A DNA stretch of 64,000 nucleotides. Origin: a bacterium SCSIO 12741. GTDB taxonomy: Bacteria > Bacteroidota > Bacteroidia > Flavobacteriales_G > Salibacteraceae. The position numbers were made by a program, and so were the translations under genes. The notes below the pieces were generated by a model. That model did no database searches. It saw only the letters and a list, made by a program, of their open reading frames with translations, and had not been told where the DNA came from. The stretch is from positions 4,898,594 to 4,962,593 of the forward strand of contig CP073749.1 in assembly GCA_024398055.1 (NCBI GenBank), read 5' to 3'. The stretch's first letter is position 1; every line of letters begins with the position of its first letter. Positions 43,822 through 53,455 of this stretch are shown here, piece by piece.

Positions 43822-43879
43822 TCCACCAATTTCCCCTGAAATTCCACCACAGTCCACGGGCACTCCACTGCTAAGTTTG
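43822..43879 (+). promoter_or_regulatory. AraC-type operator (21-bp direct repeats) and -7 box of the MDR gene
   Basis: TCCACCA at 43822-43828 and again at 43843-43849, start to start 21 bp. Matches extend to both sides (AAA before, TCC-C after), at least 14 of 20 positions. A perfect Bacteroidota -7 box TAAGTTTG follows at 43872-43879, so the proximal repeat covers the -33 region. The gene starts at 43904. Confidence 0.65.
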
Positions 43880-43903
43880 CACCTTAACCCCTAAAGTAGA
43901 AAT

Positions 43904-44896
43904 ATGCCTAAGGTTGCCGAATTCAACAAAATGGGAAGTATACATGAACTGAAATGGGTGGATAAATCCACTCCCAAACCCTCTCCCGGAGAGATCTTAA
44001 TTGACGTAAGAAGTTTTGGGATCAATCATTCCGAAAGGGACTTTGTGCAAGGAAAATATGTGCAGCGTCCTCAATTTCCCTCACGTATCGGATACGAGGC
44101 CACTGGAGTTATCACGGGATTGGGTGAAGGGGTAACTAACTGGAAATTGGGAGATAGAGTAAACACCGTACCCGTATTCTCCATGAGCAAATATGGAACC
44201 TGGGCCGAAAATGCGGTGGTTCCTGCTCGGGCCTTGGTAAAAGCTCCCAAATTACTGGATGACGTACGAGCCTCTGCCGCCTGGGTGGCTTATGCCGCGG
44301 CTTGGGGTGGATTGGTTTATAAAGGTCAACTGAAAAAGGGTGACTACGTTTTAATCACCGGTGCTGCTGGTAGTCCCGGACTGGCTGCGCTGGATATTGC
44401 CAACCAATACGAAGCCATTCCGATAGCCGTTACGCGATCGCATGACAAGGTTCGAACATTGAAAAAACTCGGAGCTCATCATGTGATTGTGAGCTCTGAA
44501 GAAAATAGGGTTGATCGAATCATGGAAATCACCCAACAACATGGAGTCGATGTGGTATTCGATTGTATTGCTGGTCCCGGATTGGAAGAACTTGCCCAGA
44601 TGGCCGCCCATCAGGCGGCCTTGATCGTTTATGGAATGCTCTCCACGGCTCCTACTCCACTCCCCTTGTTTCCAGCCTTTGAAAAGAACCTTTCCTTTCA
44701 TGGTTTTACGGTCAAAGATGTTTTCGAAGACCCTGAAATCTGGCCCAGGGCTGAACGAGAATTGCGCACCGGATTCAACAATGGATTGCTAATGCCGGTT
44801 GTCTCTCGATCTTTTAACCAGGCCGATTGGCAGGAGGCACTTCAATACTTGCAAAACAAAGGACGGGTGGGCAAGGTGGTAATAAAACTGAAATGA
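43904..44896 (+). CDS. Zinc-independent MDR oxidoreductase, quinone-reductase-like
   Basis: 330 residues. GroES-like N-terminal domain (about 25-115: IDVRSFGINHSERDFVQGKY, RIGYEATGVI, GDRV) and Rossmann domain with ITGAAGSPGLAALDIANQ, then VVFDCIAGPG. The catalytic-zinc Cys/His set and structural-zinc Cys are missing, which places it with NADPH:quinone reductases or enoyl reductases of the MDR family. Divergent from an AraC gene; a second AraC gene follows after 35 bp, or 4-bp overlapped if its earlier start is used. Confidence 0.88.
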   Translation: MPKVAEFNKMGSIHELKWVDKSTPKPSPGEILIDVRSFGINHSERDFVQGKYVQRPQFPSRIGYEATGVITGLGEGVTNWKLGDRVNTVPVFSMSKYGTWAENAVVPARALVKAPKLLDDVRASAAWVAYAAAWGGLVYKGQLKKGDYVLITGAAGSPGLAALDIANQYEAIPIAVTRSHDKVRTLKKLGAHHVIVSSEENRVDRIMEITQQHGVDVVFDCIAGPGLEELAQMAAHQAALIVYGMLSTAPTPLPLFPAFEKNLSFHGFTVKDVFEDPEIWPRAERELRTGFNNGLLMPVVSRSFNQADWQEALQYLQNKGRVGKVVIKLK

Positions 44897-44906
44897 GTTG
44901 GTCACT

Positions 44907-44932
44907 TGATACAAATCCTCAACTTTGTATCA
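44907..44932. promoter_or_regulatory. 9-bp perfect inverted repeat at the start of an AraC gene
   Basis: TGATACAAA (44907-44915), 8-base spacer, TTTGTATCA (44924-44932). The second arm ends on the A of the chosen ATG. No T tract. It could be an operator or a translation-controlling hairpin for the AraC gene. Confidence 0.5.
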
Positions 44933-45855
44933 TGGAGTCGTTTAAGTACTACCAGGATATCAACGACATGTGTGAGGAACTTCAAATTCCTCGTCTTCGT
45001 CATCCTGAGTTTTACATTGTCAAGTTTGAGGATTACGTTCAGTTTACCGCTGAAAACAACGACGATACTCCTTTTACCCACGACTACTTTGAAATTAGCA
45101 TGGGGGAAGGCCACAACGTTACGGTGACCATCAACAGCAATTCTCAGAGTTTTGGAGAACGGAACTTAATGTTCATCTCGCCCAGGCAAGTAGTTTCCTG
45201 GAAGCACGATTACCCCCAAGGTGCTACTCCACCGGAATACGAGACGACGAGTTACATGATCCTGTTTAAACCCGAGTTTCTGGCCTTTGCTTCCGACTTG
45301 TTTGACGTATACAAAAAGTTTCCTTTTTTCAACCACAATTCCAAGTTAGCCTATACGGTTCCCCAGGAATTAAAAACGGAATTCTTCGCCCAGATTCAGG
45401 AGATATACGACCAGTATAAAAACGAAACGGAAGATTACCTGGAATTTGCCCGGGCCCAGCTCACCTTGTTCTTACTCAAAGCCAAGAAATCCTTGAAACC
45501 CCATGAGGATGCCAATATCGTTAAATCGAGGGCTCATGAAATCACCTACAACTTTGAGAACCTTATTAAACGAACGGCAGACAAAAGACAGCCCACCGCC
45601 TACTACGCCGATTTGCTCCATGTGAGTCCCGTATACTTGTCTGAATGTGTAAAAAAGGTGACCAACAAAACCGTGAAGACCATAGTGGACGAATACCTGA
45701 TTTTGGAAATGAAATCCAGGCTTCGCAAATCGGATGAACCCATCTCTCAAATTGCTACAGATTTGGGCTTTAGTGACGATTCCAACTTTACCAAATTCTT
45801 TCGAGCCAAAACCGGTTCCACTCCCCGATCCTTTCGTAAGGCGATCAGTGCCTAA
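44932..45855 (+). CDS. AraC-family regulator of the second RND efflux operon
   Basis: 307 residues from the ATG at 44932, which puts FKYYQDINDMCEELQIP the same distance from the start as in the 42814-43743 regulator; an ATG at 44893 overlapping the MDR stop (ATGA) is the alternative and would add 13 residues. C-terminal HTH pair: YYADLLHVSPVYLSECVKK, IVDEYLILEMKSRLRKSD, ISQIATDLGFSDDSNFTKFFRAKTG. It lies 117 bp before an MFP-RND-OMF operon on the same strand, which is the obvious target. Confidence 0.9.
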   Translation: MESFKYYQDINDMCEELQIPRLRHPEFYIVKFEDYVQFTAENNDDTPFTHDYFEISMGEGHNVTVTINSNSQSFGERNLMFISPRQVVSWKHDYPQGATPPEYETTSYMILFKPEFLAFASDLFDVYKKFPFFNHNSKLAYTVPQELKTEFFAQIQEIYDQYKNETEDYLEFARAQLTLFLLKAKKSLKPHEDANIVKSRAHEITYNFENLIKRTADKRQPTAYYADLLHVSPVYLSECVKKVTNKTVKTIVDEYLILEMKSRLRKSDEPISQIATDLGFSDDSNFTKFFRAKTGSTPRSFRKAISA

Positions 45856-45876
45856 GGGGCACACCCCTCACCAGGT

Positions 45877-45947
45877 ATTTACCTTATTTTTTACCATTAT
45901 TACCTCAATTAGCACCTGACAAATAGGTGACTCTCCCGGTAATTTTG
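45877..45947 (+). promoter_or_regulatory. Promoter of the second RND operon with possible 21-bp repeats
   Basis: TAATTTTG at 45940-45947 is a perfect -7 box (TAnnTTTG). Upstream, TTACC occurs at 45879-45883 and at 45900-45904, and ACC at 45893-45895 and 45914-45916; in both pairs the starts are 21 bp apart. Overall identity at a 21-bp offset is about 13 of 21, weaker than at the MDR and hydrolase promoters. Confidence 0.45.
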
Positions 45948-45972
45948 CCCTGAAATTTAATTCCAAACGAAA

Positions 45973-47160
45973 ATGATTAATAGAATTTACTCCGCAAGGA
46001 GCAGGGCTCTTATCACCCTAAAAAGCATAGGATTATCCTGGATATTGGTCAGTTGCGGTGGTGGCGATTATGGTTCCTACTACAATCAAGAACCGCCTGT
46101 ATTGCCCGTTATTCAAGTGAAAAAAGGAAACTACGAATCTACTAAGTCCTTTCCCGCCGTTACGGAAGGATTGCAAGAAGTAGAAATTCGGGCCAAGGTG
46201 AGTGGCTACATTCAAGATATATACATCGACGAAGGACAATATGTGGAGCAAGGGCAGCCCTTGTTTAAACTGGAAGCCAATCAATTGAGCCAAAACGCTG
46301 AGGCGGCCAAAGCGGCGATCGAAACGGCGAGAGCCAACGTGGAGTCGGCCAAAATTGAAGTGGCCAACCTCAGGCCCCTGGTTAAAAAGGACATCGTAAG
46401 TAAGGTTCAGCTATCGAATGCCGAAGCTAAACTGGTGGCCAATCAAGCGCAACTGGAACAGGCTAAAAGCAACTATCAGGCCTTGCAGGCAAGCGTGCAA
46501 TATACGCGCATCGTAAGCCCGATTAGCGGCTACGTAGGCAAGCTCAATTTTAAACAAGGGGCCTTGGTGGGTCCAGCTACGGTAACTGCACTCACTACTT
46601 TATCGAATACCAGTGATTTGCTGGTTTACTTTTCGATGAGTCCAAAGGACCTACAGGACCTGACTCATAAATTGCCGGGCCAGGATCTCCTGGAAAAATT
46701 AAAGCACCTCCCTCCTGCCCAGTTTTTTGCTGAAGATCTCCAGGTTCGATTGACAGAGGGAATTGTAGAGGCCTACACCGGAAAAATTAATACCCAAACC
46801 GGTGCCATCCAAATGCGGGCACGTTTCGAAAACGATGGCCAAACCCTGTTTAGCGGAACTCAAGGCAGCATCGAACTGAGAAAAGAATTCATCAATGTAA
46901 TTGGGATTCCAGCCTCTTCGGCTTTCAAAATGCAGGGGCTCGACATGGTATACACCCTCGGTGAAGGAGATACACTACAGGTTCGACCCATTCAAATTGC
47001 TGAAAAAACAGACCGCTACTACCTCATTCAATCGGGGTTAAATCTGGGGGAAACTATTTTGGCTCAAGGGGTAAATACGGTGTATCCCAACTCGGTTATC
47101 GTACCTCAACCGACAACGGCCGACAGTGTGGTCCTTTCTTATCAATCGGTTTACAAGTAA
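45973..47160 (+). CDS. RND periplasmic adaptor (AcrA-like), lipoprotein
   Basis: 395 residues. Lipoprotein signal (SWILVSCGGG, lipid Cys28), lipoyl half IYIDEGQYVEQGQPLFKLEA, a helical hairpin with Ala-rich heptads (about 108-175), second half VSPISGYVGKLNFKQG, and a C-terminal beta domain (IPASSAFKMQGLDMVYTL, GLNLGETILAQGVNTVYP). AcrA/MexA type, longer than the adaptor at 32 kb. It begins the operon; the RND gene follows after 6 bp. Confidence 0.92.
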   Translation: MINRIYSARSRALITLKSIGLSWILVSCGGGDYGSYYNQEPPVLPVIQVKKGNYESTKSFPAVTEGLQEVEIRAKVSGYIQDIYIDEGQYVEQGQPLFKLEANQLSQNAEAAKAAIETARANVESAKIEVANLRPLVKKDIVSKVQLSNAEAKLVANQAQLEQAKSNYQALQASVQYTRIVSPISGYVGKLNFKQGALVGPATVTALTTLSNTSDLLVYFSMSPKDLQDLTHKLPGQDLLEKLKHLPPAQFFAEDLQVRLTEGIVEAYTGKINTQTGAIQMRARFENDGQTLFSGTQGSIELRKEFINVIGIPASSAFKMQGLDMVYTLGEGDTLQVRPIQIAEKTDRYYLIQSGLNLGETILAQGVNTVYPNSVIVPQPTTADSVVLSYQSVYK

Positions 47161-47166
47161 AAAGCT

Positions 47167-50100
47167 ATGTTTCAAAAGTTTATAGACAGACCAGTTCTAT
47201 CACTGGTCATCGCAGTAATCACGGTCATTCTGGGGTTATTGGTATTACCACCATTCCGGTTTCGCAATACCCTAACATTGCCCCGCCTACCGTAGAAGTT
47301 TCCACCAGTTATCCTGGTGCCAGCGCACAAACCATTTTGGAAAGTGTGATCTCTCCGCTTGAAGAAGCCATCAACGGGGTGGAAGGAATGAAATACATTA
47401 CCTCTACCGCCAGCAACGATGGTTCTGCCAAGATCTCGGTCATTTTTAATCAAGACATCGATCCTGATTTGGCCGCTGTAAATGTTCAAAACCGGGTTTC
47501 CCGGGCCAATGGGGTTCTACCGGCGGTAGTTATTCGAAACGGGGTGATTACCCAAAAGACGGAAAACAGCCACTTGATGTTTGCTTCCATAGCCTCAGAA
47601 TCGGAAAATTACGATGAGGTCTTTTTGCAGAATTACCTAAAGATTAATGTTATCCCAGTTCTTCAGCGAATCGAGGGCGTGAGTAAGGTTGAGGTTTATG
47701 GTGCCAAGGATTACGCCATGCGAATCTGGATCAATCCCAACAAATTGGCTAACCTGGGCCTCACTCCTATGGACGTTAGTCGAGCTATTCAGGAGCAAAG
47801 TCTGGAAGGCGCTCCTGGTGCTTTGGGACAGAATTCTGAGCAACCTTTTGAATTGGCAATCACCTATGCCGGTCGGTTTAAAACAGTGGAAGAATATGAG
47901 AACATTGTTCTACGAACCGAAAGCAATGGAACCCAACTCCTGCTTAAGGATGTAGCGGACATTGAACTGGGAGGATTCTCCTATTCTACTTCTTCAGAAA
48001 CAGATGGAATTGCCTCCATCACTTTTGGGGTAAGCCAGCTTCCGAATACGAATGCCCAAGCCATCAACGCCGACTTGATTGAACAGTTGAATGCCTTGGA
48101 AAAGGACTTTCCGGAAGGCCTGAAAGTGGTCATGAACTACAACACGAATGACTTTCTGGAAGCCTCCATGGATCAGGTACTTCAAACCCTGATTGAAGCC
48201 TTCTTACTTGTGTTTCTGGTGGTTCTTTTATTCCTGCAGGATTTTAGATCAACTCTCATTCCGTTGATTGCCGTTCCGGTTTCGGTTATTGGATCTTTCT
48301 TCTTCCTCAAGCTGTTTGGTTTTTCCATGAACATGTTGACTCTTTTCGCCCTTATTCTGGGAATCGGGATTGTGGTGGATGATGCCATCGTAGTTGTGGA
48401 AGCGGTTCACGCCAAACTGGAAAAAGGAGCCTCCAATGCCAAAGAAGCCGCCAAACAGGCCATGAGTGAGATCAGTGGTGCCATTATTTCGATCACCTTG
48501 ATCATGTCAGCAGTATTCGTTCCCGTTACCTTCTTGCAAGGACCTGCTGGGGTATTTTACAAGCAATTTGGAATCACGGTAAGTGTGGCCATCGTTATTT
48601 CAGCGATCAACGCCCTTACCCTGTCCCCGGCACTAAGTGCTATTTTCTTAAAGCCGATTCACGAATCGGATGAAAAACCCAAGTCTCTACTTCAGCGGTT
48701 TTATGCGGGATTTAATTCTGCCTTTAATGCCATGAAAGAAAAGTATACCCGGGTTGTATCGCTTTTCATCCGTCAAAAATGGATGGCCTTTGGGATCCTC
48801 GGCTTATCGGTGTTCATGATTTGGGGGTTACAGAAATTCATTCCCCAAGGATTTGTTCCCACAGAAGACCGAGCCGTAATTTTTATGAATGTAGAATTAC
48901 CTCCTGGATCCTCCTTAGGACGAACCATGCATGCCCTGGAACAGCTCAATGAAAAGATCACAGCCATGGACAACGTAGACAACTTCTCCTACACGGCTGG
49001 TAGTAACTTCTTCTCTGGCCCTGGAAGTGCCAATGCACTTGGCTTCGTTGGACTAAAATCCTGGGGTAATCGAACCGAAAATGGATCGGATATGGCGAGC
49101 ATTGTGACCGAATTGAATGCCATTGCGAAGTCAGTAAAGGATGCGAATATTCTATTCTTTGAGCCTTCCAGCGTGCCGGGATATGGAACCGCAGATGGTT
49201 TTGAATTCAGACTGATTGACAAAACCTCCGGTGATATTGCAGCCTTGGATCAAGTAGCGCAGGGATTCTCCTACCAGCTCTTTCAGCGTCCGGAGATTCA
49301 ATACACGTCGACCTCGATCAATACCAATTTCCCACAATACGAATTGAAACTAAACGTGCCCAAAGCCAAACAACTGCAGGTATCGGTGAGTGATATCATG
49401 TCCACCCTGCAGGGCTATTTTGGAGGCCTATACGTCGCCGATTTCAACAAATTTGGGAAACCCTTCCGGGTGATGGTACAAGCCGATCCTAAGTACCGTA
49501 AAAACGAAAATGCCCTGGCCAGTGTCTTTGTCAAATCATTGACCGGAAATATGGTCCCCCTCAATGCCGTAGTAAGTTTAGTTCCAAGCACAGGACCTCA
49601 GATGGTGAGCCGCTTTAACCTGTACAATTCGGTAGCCTTTAACGGAAGTTCCTCTTGGGATCATAGTTCAGGGGATGCTATTCGAGCCATTCAGGAGGAA
49701 GCTAAAAAGCTGCCCAAAAACTACGGTGTGGAGTTTAGTGGAATTACCAAGGAAGAGATCAAAAGTTCTGGACAGGCCCCGATTATCTTAGGATTGGGAA
49801 TTCTGTTTACTTTCTTCTTCCTGGCCGCTCAGTATGAAAGTTTGTTTCTCCCCTTCGCGGTGTTGCTCCCACTACCCGTGGGTGTAGCCGGGGCCTTTCT
49901 ATTCACCTCGATCGGTGGATTGGAAAACAACATTTATCTCCAAATTGCCATGCTCGTGTTGATCGGATTAATGGCCAAAAACTCCATCCTGATTATTGAA
50001 TTTGCCAAACACAAACGTGAAGAAGGGCTCAGTATCATCGAAGCCGCCATTGAAGGGGCCAAGGAAAGACTTCGGCCTATTCTAATGACCTCTTTTGCCT

Positions 50101-50285
50101 TCATTCTTGGACTTCTTCCTCTGGTATTGGCCAATGGCGTAGGAGCCATGGGTAACCGCTCCATTGGAACGGGAGCCGCTGGTGGATTGCTGGTGGGAAC
50201 CCTATTAGGTATCCTGGTAATCCCGGTCATGTTTGTGATTTTTCAAGGCTTGCAAGAACGATTTGTTCCTTCAAAAACTAAGTAA
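47167..50285 (+). CDS. RND efflux transporter (AcrB/HAE1 type), frameshifted near the 5' end
   Basis: The AcrB-type start MFQKFIDRPVLSLVI begins at 47167, 6 bp after the MFP gene, but the frame breaks at 47241-47242: TTATTGGTATT should read TTATTGGGTATT to continue into GITTIPVSQYPNIAPPT, the hallmark AcrB-type entry. With one G added the gene gives 1039 residues, normal for the family; as sequenced the longest frame starts only at 47337 (982 residues, without helix 1). The rest is intact, including LILGIGIVVDDAIVVVEAV in helix 4, QGFVPTEDRAVIF and GLMAKNSILIIEFAK in helix 10. Confidence 0.88.
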
Positions 50286-50286
50286 G

Positions 50287-51699
50287 ATGAAAATGAAATT
50301 AGCAACAAAAGCTGTGGCCATTATAGCCTTGGCTACAAGCATGACATCGTGCCTGGTGACCCAAAAGTATGAAGGCGTGAATGTGAAAGAAGAGCAGCAT
50401 CTATTCCGATTGGATAGCCTAAGTACAACGGGCCAAAAATTGGAAGATATGGCTACCGTAAAATGGAGTACCTTCTACCAGGATCCCATTCTCAAAAGCT
50501 ACATTGATACCGCGCTGAAGTACAACTACAGCAACCAAATCGCCTTTAAGAACATCGCGATCTTCACGGCTCAGTTTAAGCAGGGAAAAATGGGCCAGCT
50601 ACCAAGAATTACCCTGCAGGGAAATGGTCAACGGCAAAAGCAGGCCTCTAACTCTCAGTTTGGTTCCTTTTTTAGTGAGCCCTTTGAACAATACACCATC
50701 AGTGGAACCTTGAGTTGGGAAGCCGATTTATGGGGCAAGATCAACAGTCAAAAATTGGCCGCCCAAGCTGAATTTGAAAAATCGGTGACGGCACAAAAAC
50801 TGTTGCAGACTACCCTTATTTCCAATTTGGCCAATACCTATTTCGACTTGTTGGCTGCTGATAACCGCAGACAGATTTTAACCGAAACGGTGACGCTTCG
50901 TCGGCAAAGTGTGGAAACGCTCAAGGCCTTGAAGGATGCAGGCAAGAGCAACTCTTTGGCTGTGAGTCAGGCTGAGGCTCAACTCTACGGTGCAACCATT
51001 CAATTGCGCAATGTGGAGAACCAGGTTTTTGCCCTGGAAAATGCTCTAGCAACTTTGGTGGGAAAAGCGATAACAGACATTCCCAGAAGGCAATTGGATG
51101 AACAACGGTTTCCGGAAGAATATACCTCAAGTGTTCCGGTTTCCCTGCTGAGCAATAGACCGGATATTCTGGAAGCCGAATTAGATTTTCGCAAAAATTT
51201 TGAGCAGGTCAACGTAGCCCGGGCCTCGATGTATCCCACCATCGTTTTATCGGCCGAAATGGGGTTGCAAAGTTTGAGTCCTTCTACCCTGTTTGGCAGT
51301 TCCTCTTTCTTCAACACGCTTACCGGGGGATTGACGCAGCCCTTGTTTCAAAAACGCCGCTTAAAAACCCAGAAGGAAGTGGCCATTAAACGAATGGAAA
51401 TAAGCAAACTGCAATTCCAGGAAAAGGTGTTGAATGCGAGTATAGAAGTGAGCAACCTGTTAAATGAATTGAAAACGGCTTCAGCCAATTTGGAGGTGCT
51501 CGAACAACAGGAAGTGGCTTTACAAAACTCCTTCGAAGATTCCCAATTGATGCTGGTCAATGGTTTGGCCAACTACCTGGATGTGCTGAATGCTCAATCG
51601 AGTTTATTGGTTGCCCAGTTGGCGACGGTTGATGCTCAAAATCAAAAACTGAAGCTCTCCACCCAAATTTTCAAGGCTATAGGAGGTGGAGTAAACTAA
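50287..51699 (+). CDS. Outer-membrane efflux lipoprotein (NodT/OprM type)
   Basis: 470 residues from the ATG at 50287, one base after the RND stop; an upstream TTG at 50263 would overlap the RND gene. Lipoprotein signal (TSMTSCLVT, lipid Cys near residue 23), then W-S-T-F-Y near residue 58 and the double OEP helical repeats with SWEADLWGKI, LLSNRPDILEAELDF and YPTIVLSAEMGLQS, all typical of OprM/NodT. It completes the AcrAB-OprM-like pump. This is the only tripartite system of the two here with a lipidated channel. Confidence 0.92.
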   Translation: MKMKLATKAVAIIALATSMTSCLVTQKYEGVNVKEEQHLFRLDSLSTTGQKLEDMATVKWSTFYQDPILKSYIDTALKYNYSNQIAFKNIAIFTAQFKQGKMGQLPRITLQGNGQRQKQASNSQFGSFFSEPFEQYTISGTLSWEADLWGKINSQKLAAQAEFEKSVTAQKLLQTTLISNLANTYFDLLAADNRRQILTETVTLRRQSVETLKALKDAGKSNSLAVSQAEAQLYGATIQLRNVENQVFALENALATLVGKAITDIPRRQLDEQRFPEEYTSSVPVSLLSNRPDILEAELDFRKNFEQVNVARASMYPTIVLSAEMGLQSLSPSTLFGSSSFFNTLTGGLTQPLFQKRRLKTQKEVAIKRMEISKLQFQEKVLNASIEVSNLLNELKTASANLEVLEQQEVALQNSFEDSQLMLVNGLANYLDVLNAQSSLLVAQLATVDAQNQKLKLSTQIFKAIGGGVN

Positions 51700-51851
51700 C
51701 TCAGAATTTGGAGTGACTTCAGGGAATGTGGGTGTCACCTTTCCCATCGGCTTTTTCTTTAAAAATGCTGAAACAACAATTCGATCCGTCGGGATCATCA
51801 GTTTTGCCGAATCGACACGTTTTCCTGAAGTCCTCCTTTTCTTACCTGGTT

Positions 51852-52217
51852 TTAAGTCCAGGCTTCGCTCTTCTTGTAAATCCACCAACCGGTATAAATC
51901 AGTAGAAATTGAACGGCTACACGAATCATGGGAATGGGAGGGTCGCCAATGGCGGGATTCTCACGAAACAAATCCCACACATGAATGGGTAAAAATGCGA
52001 TCATAAGTCCCATGAAAAACAACCCTCCTGTTTTGCGAAAACGAGGAACAATTAAAACCACGCCAGTCACTAACTCGGCAAGGGCGGCAAGAATATGAGC
52101 CAAGGTTGCCGGGATAAAATCAGGAATCATCGCAGCATAAGCCTCGGGTGCCACCAAATGTGCGATTGCACCTGCGAGCATGACTACACCCAGAACATAG
52201 GAAAGTATCTTTTTCAT
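51852..52217 (-). CDS. DoxX-like membrane protein (paralogue 1)
   Basis: 121 residues with four membrane helices. The segments MIPDFIPA, LPIHVWDLFRENPAIGDPP and LIYTGWWIYK are shared nearly unchanged with the gene at 59440-59802, so the two are paralogues. DoxX-family members are small redox-linked membrane proteins; some pair with thiosulfate or quinone enzymes. The start overlaps the stop of the 65-residue upstream gene by 4 bp (52214-52217). Confidence 0.8.
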   Translation of the reverse strand: MKKILSYVLGVVMLAGAIAHLVAPEAYAAMIPDFIPATLAHILAALAELVTGVVLIVPRFRKTGGLFFMGLMIAFLPIHVWDLFRENPAIGDPPIPMIRVAVQFLLIYTGWWIYKKSEAWT

Positions 52218-52411
52218 TTTTTGATGAATTTACGAAAACTGATGACCATGGTCAAAAGCACCACGGCAGCAACACTTAAGAGAACGAATAACCACTTAAT
52301 ACTGGTAAAAAGTGAAGCCTGGTTTACCTGATCGGCGGTTATGTGAGGATAATCATTTAACAAACCAAGTACCTTAAAGTTTTCGAGGTAGTCAAAAAGG
52401 ACGCAGTTCAA
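52214..52411 (-). CDS. Small single-helix membrane protein
   Basis: 65 residues with a soluble N-terminal part (FDYLENFKVLGLLND, NQASLF) and one C-terminal membrane helix (about 41-57) ending in a basic tail (FRKFIKK). The only start after the in-frame stop is a TTG at 52409-52411. Not recognised. The 4-bp ATGA overlap with the DoxX-like gene argues that it is translated; the missing ATG leaves doubt. It may be the third product of the esterase/AraC operon upstream (60-bp gap). Confidence 0.5.
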   Translation of the reverse strand: MNCVLFDYLENFKVLGLLNDYPHITADQVNQASLFTSIKWLFVLLSVAAVVLLTMVISFRKFIKK

Positions 52412-52471
52412 TAAATCAAAAAAACCAGCTTCTCTAACACTTATCTCAGATCAAAACATTGTAAAAAAAAT

Positions 52472-53443
52472 TTATTGGCCGAGAACGTAGGTGTCGTAGT
52501 ATTCTCTGAACGATTCAAACAAAAAATAACTCGCTTCTTTCGACACATCGGCTTCAGGTACGGCCTCCTGAAAACCGTGATACCCTCCTTTGTACAAGCC
52601 AAACTTTACCGGAACATGGGCTTTTTTCAAGGCATCCATGTAGGCGATGGTTTCATCCCGAAAAGGCTCGCTCTCCCCTACAATGCTAATGGTGGGGGGA
52701 AATCCGGTGTAATCTGTATTTAAAGCCGGAGATGCGTAGGCTGGTACTTCTCCTTGAATTCCTTCGAGGTAATAGCGCCAACCGATTTCATTGTCGTTGC
52801 TGTTGTACACGGGAGCCAATTGCATCGTTCTGGCCGATTCGGTTATTTGCCGATGATCAATCATAGGACAAACCGGGACCTGAAAAGCGATATCTACGGC
52901 CTTCGTATCCCGTACTTTGAGGGTTAATGCTGCCGTCATTCCTCCGCCGGCACTATCTCCGGCAATGATGAATCTCTTGGGTAATATTTTGAGTTCATCC
53001 GCCTGTTCTTTCATCCAAAGCAATGTATCATAGCAATCATTAAATCCAGCTGGAAAAGGTGCTTTTACAGACAAACGGTAATCGGCTGTAACGACCACGC
53101 AGGGACGCGCATCCAGGTACTTTTTCATTTTAACCAAAAACATTTCGGGGACCAGAGACATATAGGCACCCCCATGGTTGTAGAGCAAGGCGGGCAGTAC
53201 CTTGTTCGAATTCTTGGGTCTAAAAATGCGTATACGAATATCCGGACCACCATGGGTACTTGGAATATAGCGTTCCTCCGAGTCGTAACCGTCTATGTCC
53301 TTTCCAGCATAGCGGTTTTTAACCATTCTATTCATGAAATTTACAAACCAGCGATATCGGGTGAATTTTCCCAAAAACCGGTACACGGCAAATGCCAGGG
53401 GTTGATCCAGTTCCGGATCAACATAGGGCCTTGTGGCTTTCAT
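52472..53443 (-). CDS. Alpha/beta hydrolase, HSL/acetyl-esterase family
   Basis: 323 residues. Oxyanion-hole HGGAY (His90-Gly-Gly) and nucleophile elbow G-D-S-A-G-G with Ser164 define the hormone-sensitive-lipase/Aes group; Asp and His are in the SIVGESEPFRDE and GGYHGFQE segments. No signal peptide, so it is cytoplasmic. It would hydrolyse short-chain acyl esters. It ends the five-gene set DUF2147-SDR-AraC-membrane protein-esterase (12 bp after the previous gene). Confidence 0.9.
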   Translation of the reverse strand: MKATRPYVDPELDQPLAFAVYRFLGKFTRYRWFVNFMNRMVKNRYAGKDIDGYDSEERYIPSTHGGPDIRIRIFRPKNSNKVLPALLYNHGGAYMSLVPEMFLVKMKKYLDARPCVVVTADYRLSVKAPFPAGFNDCYDTLLWMKEQADELKILPKRFIIAGDSAGGGMTAALTLKVRDTKAVDIAFQVPVCPMIDHRQITESARTMQLAPVYNSNDNEIGWRYYLEGIQGEVPAYASPALNTDYTGFPPTISIVGESEPFRDETIAYMDALKKAHVPVKFGLYKGGYHGFQEAVPEADVSKEASYFLFESFREYYDTYVLGQ

Positions 53444-53455
53444 AGGTCTTGTTGT

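Noticed and set aside
51604-51888. Possible small gene in the gap after the NodT/OprM-type gene.
   Set aside because: Open frames there on both strands lack coding character and overlap both convergent genes.
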